Assembly: GCA_900128585.1 (NCBI GenBank)
Contig: LT642587.1
Location: forward strand, 1-14,147
From: Stramenopiles sp. TOSAG23-3
Lineage: Eukaryota > Sar
DNA length: 14,147 nucleotides
Direction: 5' to 3'
Part shown: positions 1-9,100 of the stretch, piece after piece
How positions within the stretch are numbered: position 1 is the first letter of the stretch
Layout of the letters: every line of letters begins with the position of its first letter
Translations under genes and position numbers: made by a program
Notes under the pieces: model-generated
Told to the model about the DNA's origin: nothing
The model's input: the letters and a program-made list of their open reading frames with translations, nothing else
The model's database searches: none

Positions 1-149
1 GTGTGTGGGTGCCTTTGTAAGTAAAACGATAAACAAAAGTTTGATTGAAAATAGTTGCACTCAGATGTTAACGAAGAAAGAAATTTCATTTCCTTTTAAA
101 TACACTTGCAAACTATCCACCTTCAACTACTTCCCAAGAGAACCCAACA
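1..149 (+). other. 5' leader / upstream region of coronin gene
   Basis: This is a non-coding AT-rich stretch before the coronin ATG. The start context is AACAATGAG, with A at -3, a favourable eukaryotic initiation context. I see no clear TATA box or other core promoter element. A short open frame from position 5 overlaps the coronin start in another frame and looks like chance. The promoter probably lies partly outside the window. Confidence 0.5.
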
Positions 150-1448
150 ATGAGTCGTTTTGTCCGCCAAAGCAAAGTTCGCCACTTGTTTGGTACCGCA
201 GAGAAAAAAGATAATACGTACACCCACTACAGACTTTCAACTGCTACGGGTGATGGTACTTACATCAAGTGCAACAGCAAATACTTTGCTTTGAGCTATG
301 GCACAGGCGGCGGCGGCACTTGCGCAGTTGTTCCGTTTGAAAAGATGGGTCCCATGACAGAGGGCTACCCTATGATCAAAGGGCACAAATCCGCAGTTTT
401 CGATATGGACTTTAGCCCTTTCGACAATACAACGCTGGCCACCGCGTCAGACGATTGCACTTGCAAGATATGGAAGATCCCCGAAGGGGGCCTGAAGGAA
501 GACATGAAAGACGCAGAAGCGACTTTTGATACCCACCTTCGAAAAGTTAACTTTGTTACGTTTCACCCCACCGCCGAGGGAGTGCTCGCTACCGCTTCCG
601 CTGACAAAGCGGTCAAGATCTGGGACGTGAACACGGCGACAGAAAAAAACGCGTTGGAATCCCACCCCGAAATACTGCAGGACATTAAGTGGAGCTACGA
701 TGGTTCTATGCTAGCAACGTCGTGCAAAGATAAACATGCAAGACTTTTTGATGCAAGAATTCCGGAGGCGGTCTCTTGCTTCAAGCCCCACGAAGGGTCG
801 AAATGTTTCAAGGTTTGCTGGACTGGCCGGAACGGAAGGTTTGTGACGACAGGGTTTACCCGTCAAAGTAAACGCCAGTTCCGAGTTTGGGACCCCAAAA
901 ACCTGGACAAGCCCGTATTTAATCAAGATTTGGACCAAGCGTCGGGGGTTATTATGCCACATTTTGACGAAGACAACAATGTCCTGTACTTGGCCGGAAA
1001 AGGCGATGGCAACATCCGCTACTATGAGCTAGCTGGGGATAAGGCGTACAGTTTGAGTGACTACAGGTCGCAAACGTCGCAGAAAGGCATATGCTTCATG
1101 AGGAAGAAAAATTTGAACATACTCAAATGTGAAGTGCAGCGTGCTTTGAAACTTACTACCAACTCAGTAGAGCCAATTAGTTTCACGATCCCAAGAAAAT
1201 CTGACCGGTTTCAGGAAGATCTTTTTCCCGACTGTTATGCAGGTGTTCCAGCGATGAGTGCTGATGAATACTTTGGGGGGAAAAATGCAAACCCACCCTT
1301 GGTGTCTTTGGACCCAGCGGGGGGCGGCAAAGTTAGCGCCGGTGCTGCAAGCACTGTGAAAGCAAGAAAATCGTATGCACAACTGGAGAAAGAGTTGGCG
1401 GAAGCCCAGAAGCGCATTGCTGAACTCGAAGGGAAGCTAAAAGCATGA
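150..1448 (+). CDS. Coronin (short, WD40 actin-binding protein)
   Basis: Coronins bind F-actin and, with Arp2/3 and cofilin, control actin turnover at the cortex, in endocytosis and in motility. The protein has 432 residues in one uninterrupted frame ending in TGA, the usual length of a short (type I) coronin. The N-terminus matches the family signature: SKVRHLFG at residues 8-15, after basic residues. WD40 blades are visible at about 77-115 (GH...KIWK), 126-160 (THLRKVNFVTF...KIWDV), 170-203 and 211-255 (RVWD), followed by degenerate blades to about 300. The coronin-specific C-terminal extension is strong: CEVQRALKL (327-335), EPISFTIPRKSDRFQEDLFP (341-360) and a WxxG-like EYFGG (373-377). 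A low-complexity Gly/Ala linker (388-403) leads to a heptad coiled coil (409-432) that should oligomerise the protein. No intron is needed. The gene converges on the giant gene downstream. Family assignment is firm; the cellular role comes from homologues. Confidence 0.96.
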   Translation: MSRFVRQSKVRHLFGTAEKKDNTYTHYRLSTATGDGTYIKCNSKYFALSYGTGGGGTCAVVPFEKMGPMTEGYPMIKGHKSAVFDMDFSPFDNTTLATASDDCTCKIWKIPEGGLKEDMKDAEATFDTHLRKVNFVTFHPTAEGVLATASADKAVKIWDVNTATEKNALESHPEILQDIKWSYDGSMLATSCKDKHARLFDARIPEAVSCFKPHEGSKCFKVCWTGRNGRFVTTGFTRQSKRQFRVWDPKNLDKPVFNQDLDQASGVIMPHFDEDNNVLYLAGKGDGNIRYYELAGDKAYSLSDYRSQTSQKGICFMRKKNLNILKCEVQRALKLTTNSVEPISFTIPRKSDRFQEDLFPDCYAGVPAMSADEYFGGKNANPPLVSLDPAGGGKVSAGAASTVKARKSYAQLEKELAEAQKRIAELEGKLKA

Positions 1449-1456
1449 TTTTCCTA

Positions 1457-1480
1457 GAAGTGTCAGTTTTCACACTTCTC
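1457..1480 (+). terminator. Perfect 8-bp stem hairpin just after coronin stop
   Basis: AGAAGTGT (1457-1464) and its exact reverse complement ACACTTCT (1473-1480) flank an 8-base loop. The hairpin starts eight bases after the TGA stop. Its place suggests a 3' UTR RNA structure influencing mRNA stability or 3' processing, but a chance palindrome of this size is possible. It lacks the T tract of a bacterial terminator, and a terminator role is not implied for a eukaryotic gene. Confidence 0.35.
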
Positions 1481-1521
1481 AAAATTATGGCTGTTATTTC
1501 AATTTTGTTTTAAACTTGGGG

Positions 1522-1533
1522 GCGCGCGCGCGC
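1522..1533. repeat. Alternating GC tract (GC)6
   Basis: Twelve bases of strictly alternating G and C (part of GGGGGCGCGCGCGCGCTC) sit inside an otherwise AT-rich intergenic region. Such tracts can adopt Z-DNA, but no function can be shown from sequence. Confidence 0.6.
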
Positions 1534-1733
1534 TCTTTCTGGGCTGCGTTTTAAAATCACACATTTTTTACAATAAGCATTACGGCTGCCTTTAAGATTT
1601 TAATATAAGTACAAAAAGTTGTAATTTTACGAGTTTTAAAAAAACAAATGAAAATTCCTTGAGGACTTGTTTGACAAGATAGACAACGAGCACCTTTGAA
1701 ACACTCATGCCGCTGGTTGGAAAATTGTTTTAA

Positions 1734-1739
1734 AATAAA
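1734..1739 (+). promoter_or_regulatory. Candidate poly(A) signal for coronin mRNA
   Basis: AATAAA lies 286 bases after the coronin stop codon. A second AATAAA is at 1807-1812. Whether this organism uses the animal-type hexamer is unknown, so the call rests on motif and position only. Confidence 0.3.
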
Positions 1740-1867
1740 GAATTATGGACAAAAGGAGCAGAGTCACTTTCGTGGTTATATGATGAAGATAAATTTTAAT
1801 TGCTTAAATAAAAAAACAAGAATTTACAGCCAATTTTTTGTTTATATATATAACAGACATTAATTTT

Positions 1868-1873
1868 TTTATT
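1868..1873 (-). promoter_or_regulatory. Candidate poly(A) signal beside giant-gene stop
   Basis: On the minus strand AATAAA starts four bases after the TAA stop of the giant gene. This is unusually close to the stop codon. It may be incidental in AT-rich sequence, and the real 3' end may lie further into the intergenic region. Confidence 0.2.
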
Positions 1874-1877
1874 GACG

Positions 1878-3128
1878 TTAAACGTTTGCTGTGGGTCGTG
1901 CCTCTGACCTCTTCATAGACGGCGGTTTTATAGATGGCGGTTTTATCGCCCGCCTAGGAATTGCATTGGGAGAAGAAGTCGCATTCGTACCTGCTACATG
2001 CTGGACATCTTGTAGCAAAGCTCTTAGCTGTTGTTCCGTAGTCAATCCCCCCTTTGACATCCTTTCATATGCCCGGCGCAGCGCCTCTTGGACCATGCGT
2101 TTATTTGATTCCAACATGGCATTTAACTGTCTTGTGGAGACTTCGGAGTTTTTGTCATCCTTTTTACTCCGCTGCGCGCCTCGGCCCCGTCGCTTGGAAA
2201 GGCGTTTCTCGATGTTTGCTCTCTGGAGTTCTTTCTCTATGGCCATCGCTTTTGCCAGCTCTTCCTGATGATCGTCATACTCTTTGTTTATGCTCGTCAA
2301 TGCAGCCTCTGCCTCCTCTCGGGCCCTGGCGACTTCAGCGAGGGACTCAATGGCCGCAGTCTCCTTTTCAATTTCTAACCGTTTCGCTTTCGTGAGATTC
2401 TTCTTTCTCGCTGCTTTGCGTCGATCCATCAATCGTGATTGTAATGCATCAGCTTGGCGGTTCTTTTTGGCATTAAGATTCGATTGCATATGTGCCATTT
2501 GAGTTTCAAAGTTTGCTTGAAGATCATTTATTTGGTTTTCCAAGTTATTTTCATGGTTCTGGAGATCCACAAGTTGCTTGGTTACACTGTCCTCTTTCAA
2601 ATAAATGTCTGCTAACTTAGTCAGAGCGCGCACCACTTTCTCCGACTTTTTGCCCTTCTGCTTCTCGCTCCGAGCTCCCAGTGCCTCTATGAGATTGGTG
2701 ATATTATTTTCTGAGTCTTGTTTTACAGCATCAATCTCTTGTTCTATTTCTTCCTTGTTTTTGCCATTCTTCGACCCTTCCTGGCGGATCTCTTCTATTT
2801 TATGTATCTCTTTTGCCTTCGAGTTTGCCAGACGATCCATCAACCGCTTGTGTTTCTTGTCTGCTATCATTCCAAGGTTTTTCATCAACAGTGCAGAATC
2901 CTGTTCCGATCGTTTCTTGATCGCTTCGATTTGCTTTCCTACATCTTCCTTCGATTTGCCAGTGATTTGCGCCAGGTTAATAGCCCCCGTAATCTCAATG
3001 GCTTCTTTTTGCTTGCGATCCGCCAGACGTCGGAGCATCTTCTGCCTTTTCTGTTCGTAGTTTTGATTGGCCTGCTTGTGCAGAGACGCAATTTCTATTG
3101 TCGAGCGTTTCTTTATTTGCTCGATTTT
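1878..3128 (-). CDS. Giant gene, frame segment 6: repeated coiled coil and C-terminal tail
   Basis: The C-terminal 416 residues continue the coiled coil. Two clear tandem repeats of 64-65 residues (about 3047-2856 and 2855-2661) share the order RLxDRxxxKxKE..I...GKxKEEI...I.A.K..SE....L...LG...K, and a partial third copy precedes them across frameshift site 5. A different helix follows (LENQINDLQANFETQM, then SRLMDRRKAARKKN and ANIEKRLSKRRGRG). The end is a likely disordered tail with a repeated IKPPS and basic residues, closing PTANV-TAA. This part is cytoplasmic. It resembles generic scaffold rods, and no enzymatic domain is seen. The visible first Met (3185) is out of frame and not a real start. 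Confidence 0.8.
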   Translation of the reverse strand, partial: KIEQIKKRSTIEIASLHKQANQNYEQKRQKMLRRLADRKQKEAIEITGAINLAQITGKSKEDVGKQIEAIKKRSEQDSALLMKNLGMIADKKHKRLMDRLANSKAKEIHKIEEIRQEGSKNGKNKEEIEQEIDAVKQDSENNITNLIEALGARSEKQKGKKSEKVVRALTKLADIYLKEDSVTKQLVDLQNHENNLENQINDLQANFETQMAHMQSNLNAKKNRQADALQSRLMDRRKAARKKNLTKAKRLEIEKETAAIESLAEVARAREEAEAALTSINKEYDDHQEELAKAMAIEKELQRANIEKRLSKRRGRGAQRSKKDDKNSEVSTRQLNAMLESNKRMVQEALRRAYERMSKGGLTTEQQLRALLQDVQHVAGTNATSSPNAIPRRAIKPPSIKPPSMKRSEARPTANV

Positions 3129-6100
3129 TTTTTTCAATATCTTCCTCTGTGTGATCTGGGTGATTTTGCAAGTGATCCAAGGCATCCAATTCTTCCGTTT
3201 TCAATTTCAGCAATGAGTCTAGCATTTCTTTAGTCACAACGTCTGGGTCGACATCTTGCTCGGCGATGGCTTGGTCTATTTCGAGCTGGGCCGTCTCGTG
3301 CGCCTCTGCTATGGAGTCATTGCTGTGTTTTTTTGCCTTTGTGGCTCTTATTCTCCTTGCCTCGTTTTCTTTTATTTGGGACAGTCTGTCCATCAATCTA
3401 TCATGTGCTGCACTTCTGTTGTTTTCCACGTTGTGGATGAAGTTCGTAACATCCCTCGAACACGTGCTCATGACTTCAGCAACAGCAGCGTCCAACTTGT
3501 CTTTTGGCCAGTTTTCTGCCTCCGCGCGTTTAGTCAGCTCGGCCGTCCGGGTTTTTGCTTCTTTTTTGCGAGCTTTGATTTTCTGTAGGAGCACAATGTG
3601 CTTCTCATAGCTCTTTTCTCCCAGCTCTTGAAGCAATGCATTTTTCTGTCGGTTACAGGCCTCTTCTAACACCCGTAGTTGCTCTTCGCTGATAAATTTG
3701 TCATTTTTCAATTCTTCTAGTTTGCTCGACAATTTATCCTGATTTTCTTCATGGGATTCAACGAGTTGATCAACGTCATCATTATGAGATTCCAACAAAT
3801 TGCTCATTCGTTGTTTGTGGTTTTCATACAATTCACTTTTCCCTTGCAGCTTTCCCGTCAAAATAGCTTCCGCTCTTACGTGTTGTTCGTGTAAGGATAG
3901 CGTTGTATTAAATCTGTTTCCGGCGACTAACACTCTACACTGCATTTGAACAGGGACTTGCTTTCCGCTCAATTTTTCCTGTTTGCGGGCGAGATTCTTT
4001 TTTTGAATCTTTAGGCGTGCATTTATGCGCTTTTTCAGTTTTGCGCGTCGAAGCCTTTTCTCTTTTTCCAATACTTCGTGTAGTTTCAATTTGCTCTCCC
4101 GAAATGCACTTGCAAGATCATTTAATTGGTCGTTCAAGGAGTCTATCTCGTGCACTTGATCCTTCAATTCTTTTTCTAAACCTTTTTTGTCCTTTCGTTG
4201 TTGCCGAGCCTCCTTCGAATTGGATGGTGCACTCATCGTCAGCTTATAAATAAGGTCTTCGATCATCAGACGACGAGAAGTTGCGGCTACAAGCAACCCA
4301 TCGAGCTCGTCGTGGCGAATGTTAAAGTTGCTTGTTTGGCGGATAACATTTGCATCATGTTCTTCTTTCAATCGTTTTAATTCATCTTCGACTTTTCCTA
4401 GTTCCTCCCTTCGCCACGCGCTTATCGCTTCTGCTTCTTCGCCTGAATTGCTTGCGGTTGCTCTGCCGTGTTTCATCTGCAGTTTTTCAAGTGCCCTGTG
4501 TTTTGCGTAATATCGCAAGTTCCGTTGTATATCCATAAACAACGATGTTGCAAGAATTGCTATAGGGGTAATAAAACAGATAAATACGCCATTGTCTAGA
4601 GACATGCGAACTAACTCAGAAATGTTACTCTCTTCAGTGACAAAATAAACTGCCGATAGGGGGGATACGGAGTATGTTTTTATCATGAGCCCGAAGAGCA
4701 AGACTATTATATTACTCGCCATCGCAAGCATTTCTAAAGAGTTGTAATCGTAAAGCCACTCAAAAACGTCTTTTAGGTGACTCTCGGTCTGTTTTTTCCA
4801 ACGTGCCTCGGTACGGGCCATCATGATGGCCTTTCGCCAGCGTTTTCGCGCTTTGTGTGATTGATCTTGCTTTGAAACTGTTTTCCGAATATGGTCAGGA
4901 ACTACTTTCGTGTCCATTCCGGACGAAAACACTTGCCCACCGCCGCTGTGATTGTATTGGTTTTCTGGCATACTTTCTCGCTTTAGGTACGGTTGATATT
5001 TTACATGCAAGACGAAAAAGAAAAAACAATATTAGCAATGCGCTGGCAGCCTGGAATGCCGGTGCATCAGATGGCAAAAAAACTGTCATGATTAAAAGAA
5101 GCTTTCTGGCGATTAAAACGAGGCGCCAAAAGTAGAGCTCTGGCCTAAAGTCTTCATACAATTTTCCGTAGTGCTTCCGAACGAGGACTGTGTTATATGT
5201 CTCCTGGTTTCGGGTATAATGACGCCCTGTTCCATGATTTTTTCTCGCTTTGAACCCACGCATTTGGGATTGAATTCGAATTGCTGCAAGATCTTTTCTC
5301 CAAGACTGCCCCTCAGAGTCACCAGTGCTCCGTCTGTATTGGTCCTTTTGTATGGAATGTTTGTAGGTGCGAAAAATGTATATTAAATAAATTGGCAGTG
5401 CCAACGTATAAAATGTGCCAAACCCTATCGATATTGGGCCCAATCGGGTCCAGTAAGTCGCGTCTTTAGAGCCATAGCATTGTTCCGTCGGACTAGTATC
5501 CATAGTATAAATGGTAGTAGAGTTGCCTATGTTGTAAGGCGAGCAATCCCATGGTTCCCAAGCTTTCCATGCGATAGGAAAAAGTAAGTAATAGCATAAT
5601 AAGAAATATGCCCCCCCAAGCATGGTCCGTAATTCCTCGCCTCCATAAAGGGACTATCGAACTGTGTTTGTCAATCTCTTTGATTTTTGACAATTCTGAT
5701 TGATCGGGGCTAACCTTGGAGGAATGACCAGGCTGATCCTTCAAACGAATTGTTCGCAACACCTTTCTGCGTTTACGTTGTTTTCCATGCACGCTTGCTT
5801 GGCAGCAGTGTAAAATGTGTGAGAACACCCAAAGTGCCAACAAGAACGTCAAAGGGAAAGTTTCCAAAGCCCAGTACCCTGTTTCATAAGTCCACGATTC
5901 ATACAGACACTCTGGTTCTGCATTTTCAATGTTAAATAGTATGTATCGACTTGCGGACATAATCATCGTGGACAAACGTGGCCAGTCCAAATAAAATGCG
6001 GAACATAGTGCCATAATTTGTGTAAAATCAATTACAATATTAAATGTGACGAGCTTTATTTCAACCTCTGTTAGTGTCCAGACTGTGAAGACCAGTGCAA

Positions 6101-9100
6101 AAAGTAGAGCGCAGAATAATCCTAGCTTCGTTCGTGCGGCCGGTGTACATTGATTACACGTCAGGTCTACACGGTAATGGTTTGTGTCACACTGCGAACA
6201 GAATTTAACCCCATCCCTGTATCCCGGCGCGCACGTATTATTTCCCAGGCATGCACTTTTTGGGAGGCAAGATACAAAATTGGTTCTATCGATTTTCCAG
6301 TACCCTGCTAAAGCAGAAGGCTCCTTCGTGCCACCAGGACACATCGCCCCGACTGGACACTTCGTACATTGCTCTCCAGGCTTACCAAAGCTGCTAAAAG
6401 GGCACGCAAAAGCCATCATATTGTCTTCAACTGTTGTTCTTGCTTCTTGTTTGGAAACCCGAATATACACTGGTGCTGGGCCAACAATGGCATCTATTGA
6501 TTCCAATGTACACGTGAATAGCGGATTTTCGCCTTGGGGAACATTGCTACGAGTGGGCGCTTCGCACGCAAAATTTCCAATACGTATTTCAATGTCATTT
6601 TTTCTCAATCCCAAAATTGTTGCCTTCAATTGTAACCAGTCCACCGTTTAGCGCATCTATGGGGTTGGGCGACACAACTCTCACAACAGGCAAATCATAG
6701 TTCCAAGTTATGTTGTTACTACGTTGACCCGCCACGACCATGTACATACTAAGACCAATGCCTTCTCCACTCGGGACAATGCACCTTACAATTGAATGCG
6801 TATGTGATACAACAGCGCACGGCCGCCCACCTATGTACACCATAGCGTTTAAGCCAAAGTTAGACCCGTTGATGACAACACTGTAGTTTCCCCTCGTCAA
6901 CCCGTGGTTCGGAGTTACACTATTTAGAATAGGTTTTTCATAAGAAAATGTAATGTCCGATCCGTTCGATTTCTGGCCACCCGCGTTAACAGTAACAGGG
7001 AGCATTTTTCCTTCCCCACCAGTGGTCAAACATATAAGTTCATCATGGGTAGAAGATTTTATCACACAGTTGTACTCACCAAATTGAACCGTCTGCTTGT
7101 CTCCAAAATTGGTCCCAGTAATTTCGACCAGAGTGTTGCCATGTGATGGCCCGCTACTCACGCTTAAGCGGGTAACTTGGGGAGGGTCGTAATCAAAGGT
7201 TTTCGAATTGCTGAGTACATCTCCTTCAACCACAATAGATATATTATTGTTCTTTCCTTGCCCGGGCGGCAGTAAAAATTCAATAACATTGTCTGAATAT
7301 GAGACTGTTTCTATTTTACTACTGTTTGGGGCGTCACATTGTCCCAGAATTTTACGAGTTTCGAGTATGCATTCGTTTGAAAACGAAGGGATGTTATAAG
7401 CGTCCATGCAAGCACGGCATATATTATATTCGGATTCTAGTGCACAAAGGGACCTAACTGCTTCCAAACAAGCAGCGCCAAACTGCCTTGCTAAACAACT
7501 AGGAGAGTTGCAGATTAATGTCACGCTTGTGGGACTAATGCCACTGGTTGATGAATCTTTGACAGACCCAGAGTTAGGAGCAAACATCTCGTTGTTCCAT
7601 AGAACGTTCCCCGTGTCTCCAAAGTTTTCGCCGCGAAGAGTGACGAGGAATCCTCCGTATGTAGACGTACCCGCGGTTTCCATATACTCTATTATGGGCT
7701 CTATGAACGTAAAATTTAGCACATTAGACCGCTTTGCGCCTGCAACCGCTTGTACAGGCACTATGCCGCTCGCCCTTGGCACTGTGCAAGTGATTTCCGT
7801 AGAAAATGCCAAAGAAATATTCGCGGGTGGCCGCTCGCATAGTCGGTTTCCAAAATATATTTCGGTTGGTACATCGTTACTTGGTCCCAAATTTACGCCA
7901 TACACTGTAATTGGGTAGCCGCCATGTGCAAAACCGCGATCAATTGACATAGATGCAATTATAGGGTTATATTCTGGCAGAATGTCTTCAACATTAAAGT
8001 CGTCTATCTCGATCGTTTGCCCTCCCACAGATACGGTTAGTGTGCCTTCGCTTTTTTTTGGCAATTGCTGTAATTCTGTTGTGTGTCCATGATAAAATAT
8101 CGCAAGGTATTCCGCCTATGCTCACAAAGCCTGTGTTGTTTGACGAGCCAAAACTTCTGCCAAGGATTTCTAATTCTCCAATTATATTTGATAAAGGCAA
8201 GACTTGCTCCACGAAAGGTGCGTTGTGGGAAAAATATACCTTGTTTGAGGTTTGGCCTTCGATCTCAACCGATATTGGCTTCAAAACGCCTACCGAAGAG
8301 GGTGGCACTTGAAATGATAGTTCAAAATGGGAACCGTAAGAGACGAAATCAACTTGTATCCCGTCAAAGAGCACAACAGCAGATTTCCCCGGCCCGAATT
8401 GGGACCCAAACATATTTATAATTACGTTATCGCCAGTATCAGCGCGTGTTTTGTCTATCGATGTTATAGTGGGCGGCAAGTATGACAAATACACTGCGTT
8501 TGTAAGGAAACTAGACTGTCCACCTATTTGAACAATAACGTGCAAGTTTGCCCCACCACCTTCAACACTGGTGCATTTGATAGTTCCTGGGGTTCCAATC
8601 ACATTATCTGGTTTTGGATCAGGGCACAATGCTAATAACTGGTTCTCGTTTAGCGAAAGAAGCGTTTCCAAGGGGTGTGACGATGTTCCCGCTTCATATA
8701 TACCAAAAGCAATGGTTTGTATTAAAGTATTGTTAGTGAGGGAGAGCCCATTCATCTCAGATGGATACAACCACTTGTTTCGTAAAATACAAGAGTGAAA
8801 TGTCAGTTCAGTTTTATTTGCTTCCATCGATGTAACCATACAATTTTCGGCAACATATTCGGTACCCTCACGACCATAGGTGACAGAATTGGGTGGCAAA
8901 AATCGAGTTACCCCAAAGTTTGTCCCCTTTAAATGAAAATGGTCACCTCCTTCTGTGTGCATGTGCGTGACATTGGAATTTGACGATACGCCACTATCTT
9001 GAAGTAGGGCACGGCGCCGGACTGGTGTTGCGTCGTTACTGTTGAATTCAACCATTGATGCAACACCAATTTCTGGGCGCAAAAATGATGAGGAAGGGTT

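Larger units (their letters stand above)
1449..1877. other. Convergent intergenic region (two 3' UTRs)
   Basis: The 429 bases between the two stop codons are AT-rich and contain no credible gene on either strand. They hold a hairpin right after the coronin stop, a short alternating GC tract near 1522-1533, AATAAA-type signals on the plus strand near 1734 and 1807, a TATATATATA stretch near 1843-1852, and an AATAAA on the minus strand next to the giant gene's stop. These fit two 3' UTRs meeting tail to tail. Confidence 0.7.

Noticed and set aside
5-214. Small plus-strand open frame at the left edge
   Set aside because: It overlaps the coronin start in another frame, has no recognisable features, and sits in the leader region.
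447-1417. Minus-strand open frames inside the coronin gene
   Set aside because: Coronin is intact and strongly recognised on the plus strand; the antisense frames have no family signature.
1449-1877. Small RNA gene, tRNA or mobile element in the intergenic region
   Set aside because: No cloverleaf, no terminal inverted repeats with target duplication, and no transposase-like frame was seen; only a short hairpin and low-complexity tracts are present.
2718-3233. Plus-strand open frames of 60-171 codons across 1891-13216
   Set aside because: They lie opposite well-supported minus-strand coding sequence, have biased composition typical of antisense of K/E-rich coiled coil or beta domains, and show no recognisable domain.
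3125-8059. Introns as the cause of the five frame changes
   Set aside because: Neighbouring frames overlap and the protein domains continue with no residues to remove; a change of one base in a homopolymer explains each break without any splice sites.
1878-8064. Six separate adjacent genes instead of one
   Set aside because: The apparent starts of five of the six fall in the middle of IPT, membrane or coiled-coil domains, three of the six are non-ATG, and all breaks lie at homopolymers with the same sign.
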